Below are positions 19,686 to 28,617 of a DNA stretch of 64,000 nucleotides, one piece after another. Each line of letters opens with the position of its first letter. Position 1 is the stretch's first letter. The position numbers were made by a program, and so were the translations under genes. The notes under the pieces were generated by a model, which worked only from the letters and a program-made list of their open reading frames with translations, had not been told where the DNA came from and did no database searches. The stretch lies in NCBI GenBank assembly GCA_963714455.1, contig CAVQON010000015.1, positions 310,001 to 374,000 on the forward strand, read 5' to 3'. The stretch comes from CAVQGZ01 sp963714455. GTDB taxonomy: Bacteria > Actinomycetota > Actinomycetes > Jiangellales > Jiangellaceae.

Positions 19686-22541
19686 GTGACCGGGGTGCCA
19701 GCACCATTCGTGGGCAGAGCAGACCAGATGGGGATGCTTCGAGCGCAGCTTGACTCGGCCCGGACAGGCTGGCCCGGCCTGGTGCTGGTCGTGGGCGAGC
19801 CCGGTGTGGGCAAGTCACGCCTGGCGAGCGAGCTGATCGCGGCTGTCGATGACTCAGCCCAGGTGCTCGTGACGCACTGTCTGGAGCTGGCGGGGTCGGC
19901 CGTTGACTTGGCTCCGGTGCAGGGCCTGGTGCACCGGGCCTACCGGCGACTCGGGGCCGACGTGGTGCGCGAGGCGGCGGGTGCGTACCTGCCGATGCTG
20001 GCCGTGCTCGAACCCGCGCTGGCCAACGGCGGCAGCGCGGCGACGACCGGCCTGGTGGATCAGCGGCAGCTGTTCGCCGGCGTGCGGCACCTGCTGGAGC
20101 AGCTCGCCGATGCCGAGCCACTGCTGGTCGTCGTGGAGGACGTCCACTGGGCCGACAAGGCGACCCTCGACCTGCTGCGCTACCTGGCCGTCACGCTCGA
20201 CGATGCGGCAGTGACGGTCGTCGCGACTGCTCGCGCCGGCTACCCGACCACCGCCCAGCTCGTCACCGCTGCCAGCAGGCTGCCCCACGTCACCACGATG
20301 GAGGTGCCCGAGCTGGCGCCCGCGGATGCGGCCCGACTGGCCGAAGCACTGGCCGAGGGCTCATCCGGAAGTGAGCATGATGGCGCGCCGCTCGACGTCA
20401 CCCGTGTCGTGGAGCAGAGCGCGGGGAACCCGCTCTACCTGGAGGAGCTGGTGGCAGCGGCGGGCGGGCAGATGCTTCCCGACTCGCTTCGAGGGCTCCT
20501 GCTCGAGAGGCTGGACGGGCTGTCACAGCCGGCGCGCGACCTCGTCGACACGGTGGCCGTCGGCGACCCGCCTCTTCGCTACGACGACGTCCTGGCCGCA
20601 ACGGGGCTGTCGGAGACCCAGCTCGACGCCTGCCTGAGCGAGGCACGGGCCAGAGCGGTGCTGGTCGTGACCCCCGGCGGCCGAGTCGCTCTGCGCCACC
20701 CGTTGATCGGCGACGCCGCTCGCGAGGCACTCGACCCCGGACGACGGCGGTCCCTGCACCGCGCCTGGGCCTCGGGACTCGCCGGCACCACGTCACCCAG
20801 CCCGCAGACCGCCCTCGCCGTGGCCTACCACTGGGACCAGGCATCGGAGCCCGGACCGGCCCTGCAGGCAGCGTGGAACGGGGCGCAGGCGGCCAAGCGT
20901 CTCGACGCTCCCGGTACCCGCGCGGAGCTGCTGGACCGCGTCGTCGCCCTCTGGCCCGTGGCCGACGTCGAGGGCATCCCGGCCGACCTGGTCGGCGTGC
21001 TGAGCCAGGCAGCCCAGTCCTACGAGCTGGCCGGAGGGTACGAGCAGGCCGCTGCACGACTCGAGACGGCACTCGAGCTCACCAGTGTGACCGAGGACCC
21101 CGAGACGGTCGCGTCCCTCCTCATATCCCGCGGGAGGCTGGAGTTCCCGTGGCGCGACGGCGACGCCGATCCCTACTTCCAGCGCGCCCGGGACGTCCTG
21201 CCAGATGAGGGGCACGACGCCATCCGTGGACGTCTGCTCGGTGCGTGGGCAGAGTCCTGGAACAACATCGGCAGGCGGGACGGCCTGGGCGAGATGGCCG
21301 CGGAGGCAGTCCGCCTGGCGCGGGCGAGCGGGAACGCGGCCGACGAGGCCACTGCCCTGCGCAGCCTGGGCGGATCTCTGGGCTCGATCAGGCTGCAGCG
21401 CAAGGCCGAGATCTTCCAGACGGTGATCAGGCTGGCCGACGACGCCGGTGAATACGACGCCATGATGCACACTACGGCCGCGCTGGTGAACACCACCTGG
21501 GTGCTGGGCCGGCCAGACCAAGCCATGGAGGTCGTCCGGCACTACCTCGGCGTGGCACGCCAACGCGGGATGGACAGGCACCTGTCCGTCGCGGGGCTGC
21601 TGATCCTCGGTGCCGTCCTCAGCGTCGACTCCGGCGATCTCGATGCGGCGGTGGGGATGACGCACGAGGCCCAGGAGATCGTCGGTGACCACGGGTTCAT
21701 CAACGACTGCTGCATGATCCGGGCCGATGTCGCGCTGATCCGCGGCGACGTCCCCTCCGCCCGCACCGAGCTGGCCTCCCTCGTCCCGTCCCGGTACGCC
21801 GACCCGGAGACCGCGGCCATGGTCGAACGGGCCTGGCTGGTCTGGCTGGACGACGGGCCTGCAGCGGCTGCCGACGTCCTGCTTCCCTCGCTTCGGCAGG
21901 GCTTGCAGCCTGGTCACGAGGGCGACCTCGCCGACCCGCACGATGTGTACTCATTCGCCCGCTACGTGCGGCTGAGCCGGCCGGCGCTGGACAGCGACTC
22001 CGAGGCCGTCGGGGTGCTCGATTCGCTGCGCCAGTTCTACCGGCGGATGCTTCCCCACTACCCGGTCATCGGTGTGCTCGACGCGACGCTGGCGCGGGTG
22101 GACGGCGTCGACCCGGCCGATGCCTGGCGCGCGGCGGTCGCCGGCATGGCTGACACCGCGCCCGTCTACTGGCGCGTCGACACTCTCATCCGCCTTGCCG
22201 AGGCCACCCCTCGTCGCACCGAGGCAACCGACGCCCTCGACACCGCCGAGGAGCTCGCGCGGCGTCTCGGCTCGCGGCCCCAGCTCGACGAGATCAATGC
22301 GGTACGGGGACGAGTCGAGAAGAGGCCCGCGCCCGCTGGGCTCACTCCTCGGGAGGTGGAGATCCTGCTGCTCGTCGACCAGGGCCTCACCAACAGCCAG
22401 ATCGCCGAGACGCTGTTCATCAGCACCAGCACGGCCGGCGTCCACATCTCCAACATCCTGACCAAGACGCAGACGCACACCCGTCATGACGCTGCCCGCT
22501 GGGCCAGGGACGCAGGGCTGGTCGTCGCACGGGGTGGATGA
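19686..22541 (+). CDS. LAL-type transcriptional regulator (AAA ATPase + TPR + LuxR HTH)
   Basis: Large ATP-binding LuxR-family regulator, 951 residues. The N-terminal ATPase module has Walker A VVGEPGVGKSRL (about 36-47) and Walker B LLVVVEDVHWAD. The long middle is helical, TPR-like. A C-terminal LuxR HTH follows, beginning LTPREVEILLLVDQG and with the recognition helix around TSTAGVHISNIL. LAL proteins such as MalT use ATP and an effector to activate promoters with spaced direct repeats. The GTG at 19686 is chosen for its GGAG Shine-Dalgarno five bases upstream. The gene is divergent from the small secreted protein and convergent with the peptide-type binding lipoprotein (18-base gap). The effector is unknown. 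Confidence 0.88.
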   Translation: MTGVPAPFVGRADQMGMLRAQLDSARTGWPGLVLVVGEPGVGKSRLASELIAAVDDSAQVLVTHCLELAGSAVDLAPVQGLVHRAYRRLGADVVREAAGAYLPMLAVLEPALANGGSAATTGLVDQRQLFAGVRHLLEQLADAEPLLVVVEDVHWADKATLDLLRYLAVTLDDAAVTVVATARAGYPTTAQLVTAASRLPHVTTMEVPELAPADAARLAEALAEGSSGSEHDGAPLDVTRVVEQSAGNPLYLEELVAAAGGQMLPDSLRGLLLERLDGLSQPARDLVDTVAVGDPPLRYDDVLAATGLSETQLDACLSEARARAVLVVTPGGRVALRHPLIGDAAREALDPGRRRSLHRAWASGLAGTTSPSPQTALAVAYHWDQASEPGPALQAAWNGAQAAKRLDAPGTRAELLDRVVALWPVADVEGIPADLVGVLSQAAQSYELAGGYEQAAARLETALELTSVTEDPETVASLLISRGRLEFPWRDGDADPYFQRARDVLPDEGHDAIRGRLLGAWAESWNNIGRRDGLGEMAAEAVRLARASGNAADEATALRSLGGSLGSIRLQRKAEIFQTVIRLADDAGEYDAMMHTTAALVNTTWVLGRPDQAMEVVRHYLGVARQRGMDRHLSVAGLLILGAVLSVDSGDLDAAVGMTHEAQEIVGDHGFINDCCMIRADVALIRGDVPSARTELASLVPSRYADPETAAMVERAWLVWLDDGPAAAADVLLPSLRQGLQPGHEGDLADPHDVYSFARYVRLSRPALDSDSEAVGVLDSLRQFYRRMLPHYPVIGVLDATLARVDGVDPADAWRAAVAGMADTAPVYWRVDTLIRLAEATPRRTEATDALDTAEELARRLGSRPQLDEINAVRGRVEKRPAPAGLTPREVEILLLVDQGLTNSQIAETLFISTSTAGVHISNILTKTQTHTRHDAARWARDAGLVVARGG

Positions 22542-22559
22542 CGCGGGCGCCAGGCGACG

Positions 22560-24308
22560 TCACTGCGGCGTGTCGGTGGCGGGGGCGCCGTCTCGGACGT
22601 AGATGTTCAGCAGAGGCGTCGCGCCCCACGCGTCCGACCACTCGACCCCACCGAGCCCGGACCCCCACATGGTCTGGGTACGCGTGAACTGGGTAGGCGC
22701 GACCAGCGCGAGCTCCATCGCCCGGCGGTTGAGGGCTTGCCAGATCTGGGCCTGCTCCTGCCGGTCGGCAGTGGACAGTCCCCGCTCGATCGCAGCCTGG
22801 AAGCTCTCGTCAGCAAGACCACCCTGGTTGACCCGGGACAGGTTGAAGCTTCCCTGGGCGCCGAACAGCGGCGCGATGACGGTGGAGGCGTTGGCCCAGT
22901 CGGGGCCCCACCCGCCCCAGGACAGGTGACCCTGTGCCGCAGGGTCGAGCACGGTCCCGTAGTAGAGATTCGGCGGGATCGGGTTCGGCTGCACCGGGAT
23001 GCCGGCATCGGTGAGCCCCTGGAGGAACGCCAGGTGTGACCGGTCACCGCCGTCGTCGACCGACGGGTAGTCGAAGACCAGCTCGGGCATCGGTTCGCCG
23101 GACGCCTCGATCAGCTCGCGAGCCAGGTCGGGATCTCCCTCAGAGGGGACGTCGCGGCCCAGCAGACCGGTCCACAGCTCGGTCGGGGCGTAGTCATCCG
23201 CCAGCGTCGGCTTGACGACCCCATCAGCTTCTTCCCCGGCGAAGGTTCCACCGCTCGCCGTGAGGATCGCAGAGCGGTTCACCGCCGCGAGGATCGCCTG
23301 TCGGTGCTCCAGCACAGGCACCCTGGTCGTGTTGATCGCGACGTACATGACGAAGGGGTCGAGGACGTCGAGGCGGCGGTCGGCCATCGAGTCGTCGCTG
23401 AAGACGCGTTCGAGGTTCGATGCTTGCATGCCGCCGCCCGCCGGGACAGCGAAGCGACCGTTGCCACTGCCGGTGATGATCTGCTCGTCGATTGCGGCTG
23501 GGCCGAGCCCCAAGACGAACTCCACCCGGTCGGGGTAGGCGGGCCGATGAGGGTCGGTGGCCCGGTCCCAGGCCTCACTACGTACGAGGACCAGTCGCTG
23601 ACCCTTGTCGTAGCTCTCGACCCGGTAGGGCCCCGTGGCAAGCGGAGCGTCGTTGTAGCCCTCCGCGGTGTCGGCCTCGGGCTTGACGGGGCCGAGTGCC
23701 GGGAACGCGGCTACCTGGTTGAAGTCGCCCTGCGGCTGCTTGAGCCGAAACGTGATCGTGGACCCGTCACAGGTCACTGCTTGTTCGAAGAAGTCCTGAC
23801 CCTCGGCTGTGTAGGGCCCCTTGTAGGCCGACGTCCCGTCGTCGAGCACCGGGATGTCGAGCATGTCCACCAGCCAGGTGGGGCCGTCAGTGATCACGTC
23901 CAGGGCGAACGAGCGCGACACGCCGTATGCCACATGCTCGCACTCCACGGCGGTCCCGTCCTCGAAGGTGGCCCCGTCGCGCAGGGTGAACTGCCACACG
24001 CTCGCGTCCTCGTTCGGCCGGCCGGTGTCGGTGGCGAGGTCGGGAAGCAGACCCGACGAGGAGCCCTCGTCGTCGGGATCGAGCATGACGAGCGAACGCA
24101 GCAGGAACGACGTCGCAAGGTTGAAACCCTCGACGTCGTAGATGCGCTGCGGGTCCAGGCCCGTGACCTCTTCGGCCGGCACCAACGCGTACATGGTGCC
24201 GCCTGCGCTTGCGTCGTCCGGGGCGCTGGGCTCGTCGCTGCTGGTACAGCCGGCCAGGACCAACGCCAGCGCCACCACCAGAGCGGTACTCCGGTGCTTG
24301 CCTGTCAT
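22560..24308 (-). CDS. ABC transporter substrate-binding lipoprotein, family 5 (oligopeptide type)
   Basis: Protein of 582 residues. The signal peptide ends in a lipobox LALVLAGC with C21 as the lipidated cysteine, so the protein sits on the outer face of the membrane. The body is an SBP_bac_5 fold (GLLPDLATD, WQFTLRDGATFEDGT, ATGPYRVESYDKGQRLVLVR). This family mostly binds oligopeptides, sometimes nickel or sugars. The ATG at 24308 has a GGGGAGG Shine-Dalgarno. No permease or ATPase gene is next to it, so it is an orphan; it may share a transporter encoded elsewhere or act as a sensor. The regulator gene ends 18 bases from its stop. Confidence 0.85.
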   Translation of the reverse strand: MTGKHRSTALVVALALVLAGCTSSDEPSAPDDASAGGTMYALVPAEEVTGLDPQRIYDVEGFNLATSFLLRSLVMLDPDDEGSSSGLLPDLATDTGRPNEDASVWQFTLRDGATFEDGTAVECEHVAYGVSRSFALDVITDGPTWLVDMLDIPVLDDGTSAYKGPYTAEGQDFFEQAVTCDGSTITFRLKQPQGDFNQVAAFPALGPVKPEADTAEGYNDAPLATGPYRVESYDKGQRLVLVRSEAWDRATDPHRPAYPDRVEFVLGLGPAAIDEQIITGSGNGRFAVPAGGGMQASNLERVFSDDSMADRRLDVLDPFVMYVAINTTRVPVLEHRQAILAAVNRSAILTASGGTFAGEEADGVVKPTLADDYAPTELWTGLLGRDVPSEGDPDLARELIEASGEPMPELVFDYPSVDDGGDRSHLAFLQGLTDAGIPVQPNPIPPNLYYGTVLDPAAQGHLSWGGWGPDWANASTVIAPLFGAQGSFNLSRVNQGGLADESFQAAIERGLSTADRQEQAQIWQALNRRAMELALVAPTQFTRTQTMWGSGLGGVEWSDAWGATPLLNIYVRDGAPATDTPQ

Positions 24309-24340
24309 CGGAACGCGCCTCCCCAGGCTTGCTTCCGACA

Positions 24341-24370
24341 TGCGTAGCAGGCGCACGGCAAGCCGAGCAA
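24341..24370 (-). promoter_or_regulatory. possible promoter of the binding lipoprotein (TTGCTC-18-TACGCA)
   Basis: On the minus strand TTGCTC (24365-24370), an 18-bp spacer and TACGCA (24341-24346), about 33 nt upstream of the ATG. Only partial matches to sigma-70 consensus. The rest of the 148-base gap 24309-24456 shows no gene. Confidence 0.3.
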
Positions 24371-24456
24371 GGACGTTGCGGCGCCCGGGGCGGGCTACGC
24401 GCGCGTCAGACCGGCGGCACGGGCGGTTCACACCGGGGTTGCGCGCACCGGCATCA

Positions 24457-26020
24457 CTAGAACGGTGGCGGGTCGGCGTCGGTGTCCGTTGCCGCGTCGG
24501 GTCGGTGGTCGTGGGGGTCGGTGGTGAGGGTGTGTCCGGTGGGGGTGGTCCAGATCAGCCGGCCGTTCTGGTCGAGCTGGGTGTGCCAGTGGGGGGCGTG
24601 GGTCTTGAGCCGGTGGTGGCGTCGGCACAGGCAGCATGTGTTGTCCGCGGTTGTCGGGCCGTGGGGGTAGGGCACGACGTGGTCGCAGTCGCACGCCGTC
24701 GCCGCGCGGGTGCAGCCCGGGGCGCGACAGACCGTGTCGCGGGCGTGGGCGAGGCGTTCCATGACCGGCGGGTGCGTATACCCGGCGGCGGGTGGGAGCC
24801 GGTCGAGCCAGCGCACCGCCACCGCGTCACCGCCGGCCGCATCACCGCGGTCGCGTCACTGGTGGTGGGCAGCCCTGCGCGCAGCAGGGTGCTCAGGCCG
24901 AGGAGGTGGCCGGTGTCGGGGTGGTAGACCAGCGCGCGGCAGCTCGTGGCGTGGGCGGCGAGGTCGCGGGCGGTGGTGGCGGGCAGGGGGCCGTAGCCGG
25001 GGACCTCACCCGGTGCCGGGCCGCCGGTGAGGGTGTCGGCGGGGATCGTGACGGTCACCTGCACCCCCACCCCACCCGGGTTGCCGGAGCTGCCGGGGCT
25101 GCTGGTGGGGGTGAGGTCCACATCGGCGGGGTCGCCGTAGGTGGCCGGGGCGCCGGTGATCATGGTGGTGAGCAGGTCCGCACGCCGCTGCTCCCGGGTG
25201 CGGGTGTCGGTGGGGCTGGTCGGGTCGTGCGCCACCGCGGTCAGCACGGCGCGCACGGTGAGGGCGTCGGTCTCCGGGAGGCGGGCCATCAGGGTCGCCA
25301 GCCCGTCCTCGCCGGCGGCCTCGACCCAGACGCGGCGGTCTCGGGCGTCGCGGCGCGGACAGTCCACCCCGGCGGCAGCCCGGGCAGCGAGGATGAGGCG
25401 GCGCATCCGCGCCGACATCTGCCCGACCGTGCGGGGCCGGTCCAGCAGCCACACCACCATGCTGGCCTCCACGCTGCGGAGCCGGTCGGGGGTGATGAGG
25501 GGGGCGAGCTCGTCGAGGTGCTCGGCCAGCTTCGTCGCCGTCCACACCTGCACCCGCCCCTGCTCCACCACATCGCGTAGCCGCGTGTGCCGGGACGAGG
25601 CGGTGCGCGGTGTCCAGGCGAGTCGACACTTGGCGCTCACTGACGGCCAACGCTTGGGCGACCTCCAGGCCCATCCAGCCGTCCGGGTCACAGCACCCCC
25701 GCGTGCACGACCCGGGGGCATGACCCTCCGGCCCCGTCTCCTGCCGCTGCGTGGCCAGGCGCCGCTCCCGCAGCTCCAGCAGCAACCGACCCTGCGCCGC
25801 GCGCGAGCTGGGTGATCAGCCCTTCCGCGTCGGCGAGCCGGGCCAGCAGCTCCTCCTCCGACACCACCGCCTCGCCGTCGGTGTCCGGGCCGAACACCCG
25901 ACCGAACCGACCCCACGGAGACCGCGCCACCACCTCCCCGACCATGACCTCCAGATCACTGGAAACACACTCGCCAGCAACAACCGCGGGAACGGCGGCA
26001 GGACGCGGGATCGACGTCAT
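24457..26020 (-). pseudogene. DUF222/HNH endonuclease-like gene with three frameshifts
   Basis: The reading frame changes three times but the protein sequence is otherwise continuous. Segment 1 starts at the ATG at 26020 (MTSIPRPAAVPAVV) and runs to LITQLARG. A shift near 25797-25804 leads to LLLELRERRLATQRQ and GLEVAQALAVSERQVSTRLDTAHRL. A shift near 25590-25594 leads to HTRLRDVVEQGRVQVWTATKLAEHLDEL. A shift near 24833-24840 leads to AVRWLDRLPPAAGYTHPPV and the HNH nuclease core (CRAPGCTRAATACDCDHVVPYPHG, then CCLCRRHHRLKTH). Such 13E12/DUF222 genes are multicopy in many actinobacteria and often decayed. No in-frame stops have accumulated, so decay is recent, or the shifts are sequencing errors in GC-rich runs. 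A GATGCT hexamer lies 6 nt before the start. Confidence 0.85.
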
Positions 26021-26096
26021 GCGACCAGCATCCCCGAGGGGTCCGACACAACCCCCCGACCGCCAGACCGACCGCACGACCCGCGCGACAGAGGAC

Positions 26097-27782
26097 TCAG
26101 AAGCGAGCGGGCTCGGTGTAGGTGCCCCACTCCGCACGCAGCACGTCGCAGATCTCGCCCAGCGTCGCCTCCGCCCGCGCGGCGGCAAGCATGGGGGCGA
26201 TCGTGGACGACCCGTCCCGGGCGGCTGCTCGCAGCTGGGCGAGGCCGACACGTACCGCCTCGTCGTCACGCGCCGCTCGGCGCCGGGCCAGGTCGGCCCG
26301 CTGGTCGGTCTCCACCTGGTGGGACACCCGCAGGATCTCCGGCGCCCGCGTGAGGGTGTCGGTGTGGTCGGTCACGCCGACGACGTGCTTGTCGCCCTTC
26401 TCCAGGGCGACCTGGTAGGCGAACGCCGCGTCGGCGATCTCGGCGTTGAACCAGCCGTCCTCGATGCCACGCAGGATGCCGGACGTGATCGACCCGTCGC
26501 TGCCCATCTCGGCGATCGCGGTGAAGATCCGCTCCGCCTCAGCCTCGATGCGGTCGGTGAGGTCTTCGACGAACCACGAACCGCCCATCGGGTCGGCGAC
26601 CGCGGCGACCCCGGTCTCCTCCATGATCACCTGCTGGGTGCGCAGGGCGATCTCCGCCGACTCGGCCGTCGGCAGCGCCAGCGTCTCGTCCAGGGCGTTG
26701 GTGTGCAGGGAGTTCGTGCCGCCCAGCACGGCGGCCAGTGCCTCGATCGCGGTGCGCACCACGTTGTTGGTCGGCTGCTGGGCCGTCAGCGACACCCCAG
26801 CGGTCTGCGTGTGGAACCGAAGCCACTGGGCCCGCGGTGAGGTCAGGCCGAAGTGCTCGCGCATCCAGCGGGCCCAGATGCGCCGTGCCGCACGAAACTT
26901 GGCGATCTCCTCGAAGAAGTCGACGTGCGCGTCGAAGAAGAACGACAGGCTGGCTGCCACCCGCTCGACGTCCAGGCCCCGGTCACGGGCCAGCTCGACG
27001 TAGGCGAACCCGTCAGCCAGCGTGAACGCCAGCTCTTGGGCGGCCGTCGAGCCCGCCTCACGGATGTGGTAGCCGCTCACCGAGATCGGCTTGTACGCCG
27101 GCATGTGTGCCGCGGTGTACTCCAGCAGGTCACCGATCAGCCGCAGGTGTGGCTGCGGTGGGAACAGCCACTCCTTCTGGGCGATGTACTCCTTGAAGAT
27201 GTCGGTCTGCAGCGTGCCGTCGAGCTGATGCGGTGACAGCCCCCGCCGCTCGGCCGCCACCAGGTACATGCAGAACACCGGGACGGCGGGTCCGCTGATC
27301 GTCATGGACGTCGTGACCTGGTCGAGCGGGATGCCGTCGAACAGCACGTCCATGTCAGCAGCAGAGTCGACCGCGACGCCGCAGTGCCCGACCTCGCCGA
27401 TCGCCTGCGGGTCGTCGGAGTCGCGGCCCATGAGGGTCGGCATGTCGAAGGCCACCGACAGCCCGCCCCCGCCGGCGGCGAGGATCTGCCGGTACCGCTC
27501 GTTGGTCTGGGTGGCGTTGCCGAAGCCGGCGAACTGGCGGATCGTCCACGGCTTGCCCCGGTATCCCGTCGCGTGCAGGCCGCGGGTGAACGGGTACTCC
27601 CCCGGCCAGCCGATGCGCTCGAAGCGCGGGTCGGACGTCCCCGCCGGCGGTCCGTACACCGGCGCCACGTCGACACCCGACAGCGTGGTGGGGGCCGGGT
27701 TGCTCACCCTGCCGGCCGCGAGCGCCTCGTCGTAGCGCGACTGCCAGCGGGCTCTACCGGATTCGATGCCTTCAGTGTCCAC
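26097..27782 (-). CDS. icmA: acyl-CoA mutase large subunit, isobutyryl-CoA mutase-like (IcmA)
   Basis: Catalytic barrel subunit of an adenosylcobalamin-dependent acyl-CoA mutase, 561 residues, without the B12-binding DxHxxG domain. Two residues that set substrate choice are visible: F84 in TIRQFAGFGNATQTNE and Q202 in KEYIAQKEWLF. Methylmalonyl-CoA mutase has Tyr and Arg there; isobutyryl-CoA mutase of Streptomyces has Phe and Gln. So this probably interconverts isobutyryl-CoA and n-butyryl-CoA. The small B12-binding subunit is not in the window. The GTG at 27782 follows TAACCT by 8 nt and lies 6 bases after the PH-domain gene. Pipelines will usually call it methylmalonyl-CoA mutase. Confidence 0.85.
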   Translation of the reverse strand: MDTEGIESGRARWQSRYDEALAAGRVSNPAPTTLSGVDVAPVYGPPAGTSDPRFERIGWPGEYPFTRGLHATGYRGKPWTIRQFAGFGNATQTNERYRQILAAGGGGLSVAFDMPTLMGRDSDDPQAIGEVGHCGVAVDSAADMDVLFDGIPLDQVTTSMTISGPAVPVFCMYLVAAERRGLSPHQLDGTLQTDIFKEYIAQKEWLFPPQPHLRLIGDLLEYTAAHMPAYKPISVSGYHIREAGSTAAQELAFTLADGFAYVELARDRGLDVERVAASLSFFFDAHVDFFEEIAKFRAARRIWARWMREHFGLTSPRAQWLRFHTQTAGVSLTAQQPTNNVVRTAIEALAAVLGGTNSLHTNALDETLALPTAESAEIALRTQQVIMEETGVAAVADPMGGSWFVEDLTDRIEAEAERIFTAIAEMGSDGSITSGILRGIEDGWFNAEIADAAFAYQVALEKGDKHVVGVTDHTDTLTRAPEILRVSHQVETDQRADLARRRAARDDEAVRVGLAQLRAAARDGSSTIAPMLAAARAEATLGEICDVLRAEWGTYTEPARF

Positions 27783-27788
27783 GAAGCA

Positions 27789-28379
27789 TCAGGTTAGGTG
27801 GTGCCCATCTCGGCGTGCACGGCGCCGGGCAGGCAGCGTCGGATGGTCGACGCGCGCTGGGCGTGACTCCGCGGGGGTCTCGTCGATCACGCCCGTGCGT
27901 AGCCCATGGATGAGCAGGGCGGGGTGGTTCGGGTTCGGGATGAAGCGGAAGTCGCGCAGCCCCTGCTCCTGGGCGGCGTTCTCCAGCGTCAGGTGACCGG
28001 CGCGCAGCGGCCGCAGCCACAGGGGCCGGTCGACGGTGATGTCGAGCACGCGCGACAGCGGCATCCATGCGGCCCGACGGCTGTAGACGCCGGATACCCG
28101 CATCACACGGGAGTCGGTGATGACGAGCCGGTCGCGCCAGGCCCGCAAGAAGCGGTCCGAGCCGTACCCGGCGAGCAGGAGCGCAGCCAGCAGCGGAACC
28201 CAGAGAGTCTCCACAGGGGCGGCGATGAGCGCCGCCAGAGCGACGACGACGGCCAGGACGAGGACGAAGACGGGCCACACGAAGAGCACCCAGACATGTC
28301 GGACCTCGTCGATCACCTGCTCACCGGGCACGAGGCGCAGGTCGACGTCCGGGTCCATCAGCCGCCGCAGGACACCCAT
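27789..28379 (-). CDS. PH domain (bPH2/DUF304) membrane protein
   Basis: Protein of 196 residues. A short cytoplasmic start is followed by two adjacent membrane helices (about 27-47 and 52-70, VLFVWPVFVLVLAVVVALAAL then LWVPLLAALLLAGYG) and a bacterial PH domain (RLVITDSRVMRVSGVYSRRAAWMPLSRVLDITVDRP). The last 30 residues are basic and likely disordered. The ATG at 28379 has a GAGGA Shine-Dalgarno within the 9-base gap after the small membrane protein, and the mutase begins 6 bases after its stop. So a three-gene unit is likely. The function of these PH proteins is unclear; membrane-stress or lipid-related roles are only suggested. Confidence 0.75.
   Translation of the reverse strand: MGVLRRLMDPDVDLRLVPGEQVIDEVRHVWVLFVWPVFVLVLAVVVALAALIAAPVETLWVPLLAALLLAGYGSDRFLRAWRDRLVITDSRVMRVSGVYSRRAAWMPLSRVLDITVDRPLWLRPLRAGHLTLENAAQEQGLRDFRFIPNPNHPALLIHGLRTGVIDETPAESRPARVDHPTLPARRRARRDGHHLT
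27791..27796 (-). promoter_or_regulatory. -10-like hexamer TAACCT before the mutase gene
   Basis: On the minus strand TAACCT is followed by 8 nt and the GTG at 27782. It overlaps the last codons of the PH-domain gene, so it would be an internal leaderless promoter. Confidence 0.3.
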
Positions 28380-28388
28380 GCAGCGTCC

Positions 28389-28544
28389 TCAGCTGAACAG
28401 GGCGGTGATGAAGTCGAGGACCGACTCGAAGAACGACACGACGGCAGCCCAGGCCGACTGGACGATCGAGGCCGCCCCCTCGGGGTTGCTGACCAAGAAG
28501 TAGGCGACGAAGAGGATGAGCGCGCCCACGACGAACTTGCGCAT
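28389..28544 (-). CDS. small membrane protein, 51 residues
   Basis: A short gene starting at the ATG at 28544 behind a GGGAG Shine-Dalgarno. The product starts MRKFVVGALILFVAYFLVSN, a single membrane helix with one or two positive residues before it, then NPEGAASIVQSAWAAVV and an amphipathic, Phe-rich tail (FFESVLDFITALFS). It ends 9 bases before the PH-domain gene, whose ribosome binding site lies in that gap, so the two are cotranscribed. The arrangement suggests a small partner of the PH-domain membrane protein. I do not recognise a named family. Confidence 0.65.
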   Translation of the reverse strand: MRKFVVGALILFVAYFLVSNPEGAASIVQSAWAAVVSFFESVLDFITALFS

Positions 28545-28617
28545 GCCGCTCTCCCGGTTCGATCAGGTGCCGTGGAAGGACGATCCCCAGCACGAAGTGT
28601 CTCAGTTGTACCGCACG

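Noticed and set aside
24457..26020. HNH gene considered as a mobile intron or homing endonuclease
   Set aside because: The DUF222 N-terminal part and overall layout identify the common actinobacterial 13E12-type gene; no intron or intein boundaries are seen around it.
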